Source of the DNA: Pseudomonadota bacterium
GTDB lineage: Bacteria > Pseudomonadota > Gammaproteobacteria > Burkholderiales > Thiobacillaceae
DNA length: 6,572 bases
NCBI GenBank assembly: GCA_021802595.1
Contig: JAJZRT010000220.1
Coordinates: 1-6,572 of the forward strand
Reading direction: 5' to 3'
A program made the position numbers and the translations under genes. The notes beneath the pieces were generated by a model. The model ran no database searches and was not told the origin of the DNA. It saw only the letters and a program-made list of their open reading frames with translations. Within the stretch, counting starts at the first letter, position 1; every line of letters begins with the position of its first letter. Below, in pieces: positions 1-6,533 of this stretch.

Positions 1-66
1 ATACGCGATCACCGATCGAGGGAAGCGATATCCCTTCAAACGTGCAGGCAGAGTCAAAGCCATCAT
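1..66 (-). CDS. IS6-type transposase, N-terminal end only (cut by window edge)
   Basis: Read on the minus strand, an in-frame TAG is followed by two consecutive ATG codons (66-64 and 63-61) and then an open frame to the window edge. The last residues visible are KGYRFPRSVIAY. That motif resembles the N-terminus of IS6-family DDE transposases of the alphaproteobacterial type, which typically continue with an aromatic-rich helix and a helix-turn-helix. The enzyme would carry out replicative transposition of its element. Only about 21-22 codons are present, so no catalytic residue can be checked, and no strong ribosome binding site is visible before the start. The outer inverted repeat of the element should lie at higher coordinates, but I could not recognise it. 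The family call rests on this short motif and on memory of family sequences. Confidence 0.6.
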   Translation of the reverse strand, partial: MMALTLPARLKGYRFPRSVIAY

Positions 67-381
67 CCGAAATCGCTACGGGCACACGATCACCACGTCA
101 ACCTGACAATGCTCTATCGCCTCAGTCCGACGAGAACTCTGGACCCATGGGCATTTACAAACGTCGAGTCAGCCACAAGACATGCCGAAAATACCACCAA
201 ACCTCCTCACCGGCTTGCTCAACGCTGCATGCTACCCCGCATGAAATGGCCAAAGTCGAGCTGAGCGCGCATCATTGATGGGGCGATTGGTTTCGCGGAG
301 TCCGGCCACTCGAATGGAAATCCGCGCGGCGAGGATGCAGGATCGGAGTCTATTATGGGCCAAAGGCATACCCGGCAGCTT

Positions 382-437
382 CGGATCAATCGTTGTTATT
401 TTGGTTGAGACAGCGTATTGGTCGAGTAATTGATCCG
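382..437. repeat. 9-bp perfect inverted repeat upstream of the signalling gene
   Basis: CGGATCAAT at 382-390 is the exact reverse complement of ATTGATCCG at 429-437. The arms are separated by 38 bases and their centres lie 47 bp apart. The pair frames the region where the promoter of the following gene should lie, and the right arm ends 19 bases before its ATG. It could be a two-site operator, for instance for autoregulation by the gene's own LuxR-type domain, or a weak long-loop hairpin. The function is inference; the symmetry is seen directly. Confidence 0.45.
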
Positions 438-441
438 GGAC

Positions 442-446
442 AGGAG
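442..446 (+). promoter_or_regulatory. Ribosome binding site that sets the start of the signalling gene
   Basis: AGGAG lies 10 bases before the ATG at 457. It favours this start over the in-frame TTG at 430, which sits upstream of the site, and over the ATG at 520, which lacks a comparable purine tract and would begin only a few residues before the CheB fold. Confidence 0.6.
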
Positions 447-456
447 TATCGGCGCC

Positions 457-3400
457 ATGAAACCGCCGCAGCCTGCCGCCCGGCAAACGCGCCATCAGGC
501 GGTAACAGATATAGCAGCCATGACAACGCCGGGGCGATTCCTTGTCGTGGGCATTGGCGCGTCCGCAGGCGGACTCGATGCATGCCGCAAGTTGCTCGAC
601 GCGATGCCCGATGGGTCCGGGATGGCGCTGATCGTCGTCCAGCATCTCGATCCCAACCATCCGAGCATGATGGCCGATCTGCTGTCGGGGCATACCGGCA
701 TGATGGTGCGCGAGGCGGCGGACGGATTGCCGGTCGAGTCTGAAACCGTCTATCTCATACCACCCGGCACGTATTTGGCGGTTGACAACGGTGTGCTGCG
801 CCTGTCGCAACCTCTGGCCCACCACGGGGCACGCCTGCCGTTTGATTTCCTGTTGCCCTCGCTGGCCACCTGCTATGGGACGCAGGCGGCGGCGGTCGTG
901 CTCTCGGGCACCGGCGCGGATGGCAGCATCGGCATCCGTTCGATCCGCGAACATGCCGGGCTCGTCATCGCCCAGCATCCGGGCGAGGCCGCGTATGATG
1001 GCATGCCGTCCAATGCGATCGCGACCGGCATGGTCGACGCCGTATTGTCGCTTGCCGAAATCCCCGCCCGCCTGATCAGCTACGCTCGTTCCGTCGATAG
1101 ATCGTCCGAACGTGAACCCACCCCCGATCAGCCGCCGTTCGAGGCCATCATCGCGATGGTGCTTGGCGGCACCGGGCATGATTTCACGCCCTACAAGAGG
1201 GGCACCCTGCAGCGACGGATCGAGCGGCGGATGGCGCTCGCCGCCATAGATCCCGGCAACTTGCAGGCCTATCTCGACATCCTGCGCGGCAATGCGGCCG
1301 AACTCGACCTGCTGGCAAAGGACTTGCTGATCAACGTCACCAGTTTTTTCCGCGATCCGGAGATCTTCAAGACCCTGGAGGAGCAGGTGATCCCGGATCT
1401 GATCGCCCGCCACCCCCAAGACCTGCCGATCCGCATCTGGGTCGCCGGGTGCAGCACGGGCGAGGAAGCCTATTCCCTGGCAATGCTGTTTCGTGAGGCG
1501 CTGGACCGCGCGAAATCGCAAAGCCAGATTCAGGTCTTCGCCTCCGACATCGATGCCGAAGCCGTTGCTGCTGCGCGCGCGGGTCTTTATCCGCCGACGA
1601 TCGAAGCCGAGGTCACGGCAGATCGGCTCGGCCGCTTCTTCATCCGCGAAGGCGACCGCTATCGCATCGTGCCCGAGTTGCGTTCGCTCGTGGTGTTCAC
1701 CGTCCAGGACCTGCTGACCGACCCGCCGTTCTCCCGGCTGGATTTTGTTTCGTGCCGCAACCTGCTGATCTATCTGCGGCCGGAGGCACAGGCGAAGGTC
1801 ATGTCCCTGTGCCGCTTCGCACTGCGTAATGGCGGCATCCTCCTGCTAGGCACTTCGGAGACGACCGGCCGCGCCGACCACGGTTTCTCGGTCATCTCCA
1901 AGAAGGAGCGAATCTATCAGCGCGACGGCCCGCTCATGCCGGGCGATCTGGGGTTCTCGATCGGGATCGGCGATACGCTACGGCTACCGCCGCTGCGCCG
2001 CCCTCCTGACGGTCCGCCACGCCCGGCGAGCCTCGCCGAACTTTGCGGAAGACTCGTGCTCCACCTTTATGCGCCGGCCGCTGTGCTGATCAATACGCGT
2101 CGCGAAACCCTGTTCTCACTGGGGCCGATCGAGCGTTTTCTCAAGGTGCCGCCAGGTCCTCCATCCCATGACCTATTGGCTATGGTCGACCCCGGGGTCC
2201 GTGCCAGGCTGCGCGGGGCGATCCAGCGCGCCACAGAGGGCCGCGGGCGCGTCGTGGTCGCGGGCGGCACCGTGGAGACCCCGAGTGGCAGCATGGCGTT
2301 CGACATCGAGGTCCGGCCGGTTCCGGAGGCCGGGGAAGCGGCGCTGCTGGTCTGTTTCATCGAACGCCAGCCGGACAAGCCGCGCGCACAAGGCAAGACC
2401 GGCGAGGAGAATGCCCCGCGGGTTGTCGAACTGGAGGGCGAACTTGCCGCCACCAAGACCGAGCTGCTCGGAGTGATTCGCGAACTGGAGAGAGCCGGCG
2501 AAGATCAGCGCGCGGTCAACGAGGAAGCGCTGTCGATCAACGAGGAGTTCCAGTCTACCAACGAGGAGTTGCTTATCTCCAAGGAGGAGCTGCAATCGCT
2601 GAACGAGGAACTGACCGCACTGAACGGCCAGCTGCAGGAAACCCTCGAACGCGAACGAAACGCCTCCAATGACCTTGAGAACGTGCTTTACAGCACCAAC
2701 GTGGCAACGCTGTTCCTCGACCCGGCGCTCAATATAAGGCTGTTCACACCGGCCACGAGAGAACTGTTCAATATCCTTCGCGGCGATATTGGTCGGCCGC
2801 TCGCCGATCTGACCGGGGTTGCAGGCATCGAAACCCTGGCTGACGATGCTGCTGCAGTCTTGCAGACTGCAATTCCGGCGGCGCGCGAGATCGAGGCGCC
2901 AGCAGGCCGCTGGCTGACACGTCGAATCCTGCCGTATCGCAACCATGACGGCGGAGTTGACGGCATCGTTGTCACCTTCGCCGACGTCACCGAACAGAAG
3001 CTTGCGGCAAGCGCCCTGGAGGCCGCCCGGCAGCAGGCTGAGCGGGCGACGCGCGCGAAATCGCGATTTCTCGCTGCGGTAAGCCACGATCTGCGCCAGC
3101 CTCTGCAAACGATAGCGCTCCTGCAGGAACTGCTGACGGAAACGACAAGTGGCATAGCCGCGCTGGGGCTGATCCAGCAGATCAAGCAGACCACCTCAAT
3201 GATGGCCGGCATGTTGAACACCCTGCTCGACATCAATCAAATCGAGGCCGGCACCGTGAAGGTTACGGTTTCGACGTTCGCGGTCGACGAGATCCTGCGC
3301 GATCTTCACGATGAATTTCATTTTCAGGCGGAGGAGCGGAACGTCCAACTGCGCGTCGTAGACAGCACCGTGGTGATCGCGAGCGACCGTGCACTGCTCA

Positions 3401-4794
3401 AGCAGATGCTGCGCAACCTGCTGTCGAACGCCATCAAGTACACGCAATCCGGCAGGATCCTGCTCGGCTGTCGGCGTCGGCACGGCGGACTCAGCATAGA
3501 GGTCTGGGACACCGGCGTCGGCATTCCCGAACCCGAATGGACTGCTATTTTCGACGAACATTATCAGATCGACAATCCGGCCCGCGAACGTGGCCGCGGC
3601 CTCGGGCTCGGGCTTGCGATCGTCCGGCGCGTTGGTGAGTTGCTCGGACACCCGATCGAACTGCGTTCGCGCATGGGCAGGGGGTCGATGTTCGCGGTCC
3701 AGGTGCCGTTGGCCCCAGCTGTGTCGGCCGCGGCACAGGCGGAAGCCCAGACCTCCCGAGCCGTCGCACTGGTGTGGCGTCCCAAGGCAATTCTCTTGAT
3801 CGAAGACGATCCCGATCTGCGCCGACTCCTCGTGCAGTTTCTCGAAGGCATGGGGCACCGGATTGAGGCAGTGCCAGACGGACCAGCAGCAATGGCGCGG
3901 GTCGCTACCAGCGACTTCCGACCCGACCTCATTCTTACTGACTACAATTTGCCGAGTGGCATGTCGGGCACCGAGGCGGTGACGGCGTTGCGCAAGCGGC
4001 TGGACGCGCCGGTCGCCAGCCTGATCCTGACCGGCGAAATTTCCAGTGAGACGTTGGCCGAGATCGAGCAACACGGGGCCGTCCGGCTCAATAAGCCGAT
4101 CCTGCCCGGCGAATTGGCCGCGGCGATCAGGAAGATAGAAACCGGCGAGCGGTCGCCGCCGAATCCCATGCACGGCGAGGCGTGCGTCGGCATCATCGAT
4201 GACGACAAGCCTATTCGTGACAGCCTGTCCGCCCTGCTCGGCAAACACGGATGGCAGGTTGCCGCTTACGTCAGCGCTGAGGATTTCCTGCGCGACGGCA
4301 GCCAGCTTTCCCATGCCTGTCTGCTACTCGACGCGCGCCTGCCCGGCATGTCGGGCATCGACCTTCTGAAACTGTTGCGCAAGGAAGCGAACGAGACGCC
4401 GGTCATTATCATGACCGGCCATGGTAATGTCCAGCAGGCAGTCATGGCGCTTCATGCGGGCGCTGCGGATTTCATCGAAAAGCCCATTGCGGTTGCAGAT
4501 CTACTGGCGGGTATAGACGCCGCGATCGAACTGAACTCGAACCAGGTCCGCCGGGCCCAGGCGCGCGACGATGCGCGGCAGCGCCTGGGCATGCTGACAG
4601 ACCGGCAACGCGAAATCATGCTGCGTGTGCTTGCCGGCCACCCGAGCAAGAACATCGCTTCCGATCTTGGCATCAGCCAGCGGACCGTCGAGGCGCATCG
4701 CGCCGCGATCATGAAGAGGACCGGTGTAAGGTCACTCCCTGCCCTGACACGGCTGGTGCTGTTGACGGGCATGTTCCATGATAAGCAGGCATAG
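457..4794 (+). CDS. CheB-CheR-PAS-histidine kinase-REC-REC-LuxR fusion protein
   Basis: This is a soluble 1445-residue sensor and regulator with no membrane segment or signal peptide. Domains in order: CheB methylesterase (about 27-210; GASAGG Ser36, QHLDP His63, GTGADG Asp155, a complete catalytic triad); CheR methyltransferase (228-490; NVTSFFRD, SAM-binding VAGCSTGEEAYS at 329-340); PAS-like (525-637); glutamate-rich coiled coil (655-740) with the NEE/STNEEL/SKEEL pattern typical of CheB/CheR fusion sensors; PAS (740-848); HisKA with SHDLRQP, His877; HATPase (N box NLLSNAIKY 987-995, DTGVGIP Asp1018, glycine-rich 1045-1054); receiver 1 (1111-1228; Asp1162, Thr1192, Lys1213); receiver 2, FixJ-like (1242-1360; Asp1292, Thr1320, Lys1342); LuxR helix-turn-helix (1379-1435). 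All key phosphotransfer residues are present. CheB has no receiver of its own. Proteins with the N-terminal part are known as CheB/CheR fusion sensors; a FixJ-type regulator is normally a separate gene. Signal, methylation targets and regulon cannot be read from the sequence. Confidence 0.93.
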   Translation: MKPPQPAARQTRHQAVTDIAAMTTPGRFLVVGIGASAGGLDACRKLLDAMPDGSGMALIVVQHLDPNHPSMMADLLSGHTGMMVREAADGLPVESETVYLIPPGTYLAVDNGVLRLSQPLAHHGARLPFDFLLPSLATCYGTQAAAVVLSGTGADGSIGIRSIREHAGLVIAQHPGEAAYDGMPSNAIATGMVDAVLSLAEIPARLISYARSVDRSSEREPTPDQPPFEAIIAMVLGGTGHDFTPYKRGTLQRRIERRMALAAIDPGNLQAYLDILRGNAAELDLLAKDLLINVTSFFRDPEIFKTLEEQVIPDLIARHPQDLPIRIWVAGCSTGEEAYSLAMLFREALDRAKSQSQIQVFASDIDAEAVAAARAGLYPPTIEAEVTADRLGRFFIREGDRYRIVPELRSLVVFTVQDLLTDPPFSRLDFVSCRNLLIYLRPEAQAKVMSLCRFALRNGGILLLGTSETTGRADHGFSVISKKERIYQRDGPLMPGDLGFSIGIGDTLRLPPLRRPPDGPPRPASLAELCGRLVLHLYAPAAVLINTRRETLFSLGPIERFLKVPPGPPSHDLLAMVDPGVRARLRGAIQRATEGRGRVVVAGGTVETPSGSMAFDIEVRPVPEAGEAALLVCFIERQPDKPRAQGKTGEENAPRVVELEGELAATKTELLGVIRELERAGEDQRAVNEEALSINEEFQSTNEELLISKEELQSLNEELTALNGQLQETLERERNASNDLENVLYSTNVATLFLDPALNIRLFTPATRELFNILRGDIGRPLADLTGVAGIETLADDAAAVLQTAIPAAREIEAPAGRWLTRRILPYRNHDGGVDGIVVTFADVTEQKLAASALEAARQQAERATRAKSRFLAAVSHDLRQPLQTIALLQELLTETTSGIAALGLIQQIKQTTSMMAGMLNTLLDINQIEAGTVKVTVSTFAVDEILRDLHDEFHFQAEERNVQLRVVDSTVVIASDRALLKQMLRNLLSNAIKYTQSGRILLGCRRRHGGLSIEVWDTGVGIPEPEWTAIFDEHYQIDNPARERGRGLGLGLAIVRRVGELLGHPIELRSRMGRGSMFAVQVPLAPAVSAAAQAEAQTSRAVALVWRPKAILLIEDDPDLRRLLVQFLEGMGHRIEAVPDGPAAMARVATSDFRPDLILTDYNLPSGMSGTEAVTALRKRLDAPVASLILTGEISSETLAEIEQHGAVRLNKPILPGELAAAIRKIETGERSPPNPMHGEACVGIIDDDKPIRDSLSALLGKHGWQVAAYVSAEDFLRDGSQLSHACLLLDARLPGMSGIDLLKLLRKEANETPVIIMTGHGNVQQAVMALHAGAADFIEKPIAVADLLAGIDAAIELNSNQVRRAQARDDARQRLGMLTDRQREIMLRVLAGHPSKNIASDLGISQRTVEAHRAAIMKRTGVRSLPALTRLVLLTGMFHDKQA

Positions 4795-4822
4795 ATCGAT
4801 CCTGATCGGAAAACGCTTGCTG

Positions 4823-4913
4823 ATTCCGGGCTCAAATCGCCCGGGATTTCGGGAATTATTCGGCCACCTATTCCGAGATTACTTCGCCCGCCTGTTCCGA
4901 CTTTTATTCGCCC
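4823..4913 (+). repeat. Four 20-bp direct repeats on a 24-bp pitch
   Basis: Copies start at 4823, 4846, 4870 and 4894. They read ATTCCGGGCTCAAATCGCCC, ATTTCGGGAATTATTCGGCC, ATTCCGAGATTACTTCGCCC and GTTCCGACTTTTATTCGCCC. The flanks (TTCCG and TCGCCC) are conserved and the centre varies. This fits the multiple terminal repeats to which IS21-type IstA binds. Without the istA start just downstream, an array of regulator sites would also have been possible. Confidence 0.8.
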
Positions 4914-4969
4914 AGGCGGGCGGGGTTGGCCGGATCGGATTGAGGTCTCTGCTGGCTGGTTCAGGTTCC

Positions 4970-4992
4970 CTCCCTTTGGCTGATCGAGGGAG
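4970..4992 (+). promoter_or_regulatory. Hairpin covering the istA ribosome binding site
   Basis: CTCCCT (4970-4975) pairs perfectly with AGGGAG (4987-4992) across an 11-base loop. The right arm is part of the GAGGGAG Shine-Dalgarno sequence (4986-4992), which lies 7 bases before the ATG at 5000. Such a stem could limit translation from read-through transcripts, a known device in insertion sequences. The effect is inferred. Confidence 0.4.
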
Positions 4993-4999
4993 CGGACGA

Positions 5000-5047
5000 A
5001 TGCCAGTAGAGCGGATTGCGATGCGCGATGTGCGCCAAATGTTCTGA
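5000..5047 (+). pseudogene. istA: istA fragment, first 15 codons
   Basis: Starting at ATG 5000, with a strong Shine-Dalgarno sequence 7 bases upstream, the frame reads MPVERIAMRDVRQMF and then meets TGA at 5045-5047. This resembles the N-terminus of IS21-family IstA transposases, which usually go on with a helix-turn-helix. The full protein is normally several hundred residues long, so the gene is truncated. The sequence after the stop shows no IstA character in any frame I read, which points to a junction near 5045 and not to a point mutation. The call depends on the short peptide plus the terminal repeats upstream. Confidence 0.55.
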
Positions 5048-5166
5048 CGACGGACAGGAATTGTCTTCAAGGCCGCCGGTATCGCGCTGCCCCACAACAT
5101 TAGCGAACACCCCGCAGACTGAAGCCGCGGCCACGCACCGCCGACCCAACACTCCAAAAATTTAGT
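5048..5166. other. Unassigned segment between the IS21 remnant and the IS110-type element
   Basis: These 119 bases have no recognisable gene, RNA or terminator. They start at the apparent break in istA and end at the left tip of the IS110-type element, so they should be the left target flank of that insertion. Short open frames exist on both strands but none resembles a protein I know. The last bases are AT-rich (CCAAAAATTTAG). Confidence 0.4.
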
Positions 5167-5172
5167 GATGGG

Positions 5173-5183
5173 GTGGACGCCCC
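5173..5183 (+). repeat. Left subterminal inverted repeat of the IS110-type element
   Basis: GTGGACGCCCC is the exact reverse complement of 6534-6544. It lies 57 bases before the recombinase start and a few bases inside the presumed left tip. Confidence 0.75.
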
Positions 5184-5207
5184 CCGACGGCATCTATGTG
5201 CCAAGGT

Positions 5208-5234
5208 AGGTGTCAACACACCTGCAGGAGGAGG
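5208..5234 (+). promoter_or_regulatory. Leader hairpin and ribosome binding site of the recombinase
   Basis: AGGTGT (5208-5213) pairs with ACACCT (5218-5223) around a CAAC loop, with a further G-T and G-C pair possible outside. Directly after it comes AGGAGGAGG (5226-5234), a very strong Shine-Dalgarno sequence 5 bases before GTG 5240. This decides the start at 5240 over the upstream in-frame GTG at 5210, which lies inside the hairpin. Confidence 0.55.
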
Positions 5235-5239
5235 CGTCC

Positions 5240-6295
5240 GTGGCCGAGGTTACTACAATTGGACTCGATATCGCAAAGCACGTTTTCCAGGCGCATGGCG
5301 TTGATGCCGATGGCCACAAGGTCTTCAGCCGGCGGCTCACGCGGGCAAAAGTGCTGGAGTTCTTCTCTGCGCAGCCTCGCAGCCTGGTGGCGCTGGAGGC
5401 CTGCGGCGGCGCACACCACTGGGCTCGCGAACTTGCGAAACTGGGGCATGATGTCCGTTTAATCCCGCCAGCTTACGTCAAGCCGTTTGTCAAGCGCAAC
5501 CAGAATAACGACGCAAATGATGCCGAAGCAATCAGCGAAGCCGCGCAGCGGCCGAACATGCGTTTTGTCGCGGTCAAGAGCGAGGAGCAGCAGGCCTCGG
5601 CGCTGGTTTTCCGTACCCGAGATCTTCTGGTGCGGCAGCGCACGCAACTGATCAACGCGATCCGCGGTCACATGGCCGAATACGGCTGGGTTGCTCCGAA
5701 GGGCCGGATGTGGATGGCGTCGCTGCGCGAGGTGATCGATAGCGACAACTCGCTGCCGGTAGCAGCCCGCGACATGCTCCGGGTCATGCTGGTCATGCTC
5801 GATGGGCTCGATGGGCTCGATGGGCTCGATGGGCTCGATTTTCAGATCGCTGATCTCGACAAGGAAATCGCCCGGCGAGCTCGCGAGGACGTGGATGTGC
5901 GGCGCCTAATGACGATCCCGGGCATCGGCCCGATCGCGGCGACGGCTATTTGCGCTCTGGCGCCACCCGCGGAGACTTTCGCGCGAGGGCGGGACTTTGC
6001 CGCCTGGGTAGGGCTCACACCATTGCAAAAATCGACTGGCGGCAAGCCCAGGCAGCGGCGGACAACGAAGATGGGCGAGCGAACCTTGCGGCGTTTGCTG
6101 ATTATCGGCACGAGTACCTTGATCCGACACGCTAGCAAGAAAGGCCCGACCGAAGGAGGCTGGCTTGCTTCGATGCTGACACGCAAGCCGCGAATGTTGG
6201 TCACGGTTGCACAGGCCAACAAGACCGCACGCATTGTGTGGGCCGTGCTCACAAAGAAAGAGGATTATCGAGCTTCGTTAGCTGCAGCAGTATAA
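5240..6295 (+). CDS. IS110-family transposase/recombinase (DEDD plus catalytic serine)
   Basis: The protein is 351 residues from GTG 5240 and begins MAEVTTIGLDIAKHVFQ. The N-terminal RuvC-like domain (DEDD_Tnp_IS110) shows the four acidic residues: Asp10, Glu53 (LVALEACGG), and Asp91 and Asp94 in NNDANDAEAI. The C-terminal Transposase_20 domain begins near LMTIPGIGPIAATAI (223-237), followed by LQKSTGGK, whose Ser265 is the likely nucleophile. Between them is the helical/coiled-coil linker, carrying an unusual DGL x4 tandem repeat at 188-199. Known family members excise and insert their element through a circular form, and related enzymes use a bridge RNA to choose donor and target. No frameshift or premature stop is present. 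Family members usually run about 340 residues, so the repeat may account for the slight excess. The subgroup is judged from end structure, not from a phylogeny. Confidence 0.93.
   Translation: MAEVTTIGLDIAKHVFQAHGVDADGHKVFSRRLTRAKVLEFFSAQPRSLVALEACGGAHHWARELAKLGHDVRLIPPAYVKPFVKRNQNNDANDAEAISEAAQRPNMRFVAVKSEEQQASALVFRTRDLLVRQRTQLINAIRGHMAEYGWVAPKGRMWMASLREVIDSDNSLPVAARDMLRVMLVMLDGLDGLDGLDGLDFQIADLDKEIARRAREDVDVRRLMTIPGIGPIAATAICALAPPAETFARGRDFAAWVGLTPLQKSTGGKPRQRRTTKMGERTLRRLLIIGTSTLIRHASKKGPTEGGWLASMLTRKPRMLVTVAQANKTARIVWAVLTKKEDYRASLAAAV
5801..5836 (+). repeat. 9-bp minisatellite, GATGGGCTC x4, inside the recombinase gene
   Basis: Four identical tandem copies of GATGGGCTC are followed by a partial GAT. 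Each copy encodes Asp-Gly-Leu, so copy number can change without breaking the frame. Just upstream, GGTCATGCT occurs twice in tandem (5782-5799), a second 9-base step. The repeat lies in the linker between the RuvC-like and serine domains. Confidence 0.9.
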
Positions 6296-6533
6296 ACTGC
6301 CAAGCTACTGAGGCTGGCGGAGAAGGTAGGCGATCGAAGGAGAGTATGGCACAACCGTCGGCGAGACGGGGTCGGAAAACCAGTTGTTACCAATGTGCGC
6401 GAGCACGCTGTAGTGTTTTGGATCCGATCCGCGAACTCCCATACAGGCCCGCAGAACCATCTCTGCACCCAGAGGCCGGACAGATGGCAGCATCCGACAC
6501 CTGTGCACCCTCAAATTTGCGCTTGCTTTCCGC
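6296..6533 (+). ncRNA. Non-coding right end; candidate bridge-RNA region
   Basis: These 238 bases lie between the recombinase stop and the right inverted repeat and contain no plausible gene. In IS1111-type elements the bridge RNA is known to come from this position. Possible stems include CCGTC/GACGG (6355-6359 with 6365-6369) and CTCTG/CAGAG (6461-6465 with 6470-6474). A competing fold pairs GAGG with CCTC (6472-6475 with 6509-6512) and CAG with CTG (6481-6483 with 6501-6503), and displays 6484-6500 in a loop. That loop resembles the right junction of the element. Strand, ends and real structure of the RNA cannot be determined by eye. Confidence 0.4.

Larger units (their letters stand above)
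67..456. other. Non-coding region between the IS6-type start and the large signalling gene
   Basis: I see no convincing gene in these 390 bases. Open frames here (plus strand from 42, minus strand running in from the large gene) have no recognisable protein character. The left part should contain the end of the IS6-type element, although its inverted repeat was not identified. The right part should hold the promoter of the gene starting at 457. The best promoter-like match is a TTGAGA box (405-410) with AGTAAT at 425-430, but the spacing is only 14 bp, so I do not call a promoter. No alphaproteobacterial stress-sigma pattern (GGAAC with CGTT) was seen. Confidence 0.5.
4818..5047 (+). mobile_element. 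IS21-type element, left-end remnant
   Basis: About 225 bases look like the left end of an IS21-family element: a series of short direct repeats (4823-4913), a leader, a good ribosome binding site, and the first codons of an IstA-like protein. IS21 elements characteristically carry multiple terminal repeats and an istA-istB operon. Here everything after codon 15 of istA is missing, and neither istB nor a right end occurs in the window. The outer tip is placed near 4818-4821 by eye and could be off by several bases. The remnant begins only about 25 bp after the stop of the signalling gene. Confidence 0.6.

Noticed and set aside
42..278. 78-codon plus-strand open frame near the left edge
   Set aside because: It overlaps the IS6-type start on the other strand, has low-complexity polar composition, no recognisable motif and no good ribosome binding site.
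405..430. TTGAGA and AGTAAT as a sigma-70 promoter
   Set aside because: The spacer is 14 bp, too short for a confident call, and other spacings give poor boxes.
232..1521. 429-codon open frame on the minus strand
   Set aside because: It lies opposite the CheB-CheR coding region, has no recognisable domain and an arginine- and glycine-rich composition typical of antisense shadows in GC-rich genes.
2173..3108. 311-codon open frame on the minus strand
   Set aside because: It lies opposite the coiled-coil and PAS region and shows no motif or ribosome binding site of its own.
3196..4314. 372-codon open frame on the minus strand
   Set aside because: It lies opposite the kinase and receiver domains, whose motifs on the plus strand are clear. 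It is a shadow of their codon bias.
4797..4808. GATCGATCCTGATC palindromic stretch after the stop of the large gene as a terminator
   Set aside because: The stem is short and no T-tract follows, so it does not look like an intrinsic terminator.
4823..4913. Repeat array as a CRISPR
   Set aside because: The spacing between 20-bp copies is only 3-4 bases, the copies are degenerate, and no cas gene is present. IS21 terminal repeats explain it better.
4879..5193. 104-codon minus-strand open frame across the IS21 remnant and the IS110-type left end
   Set aside because: It crosses the apparent junctions of unrelated elements and shows no known motif, so it is unlikely to be a gene.
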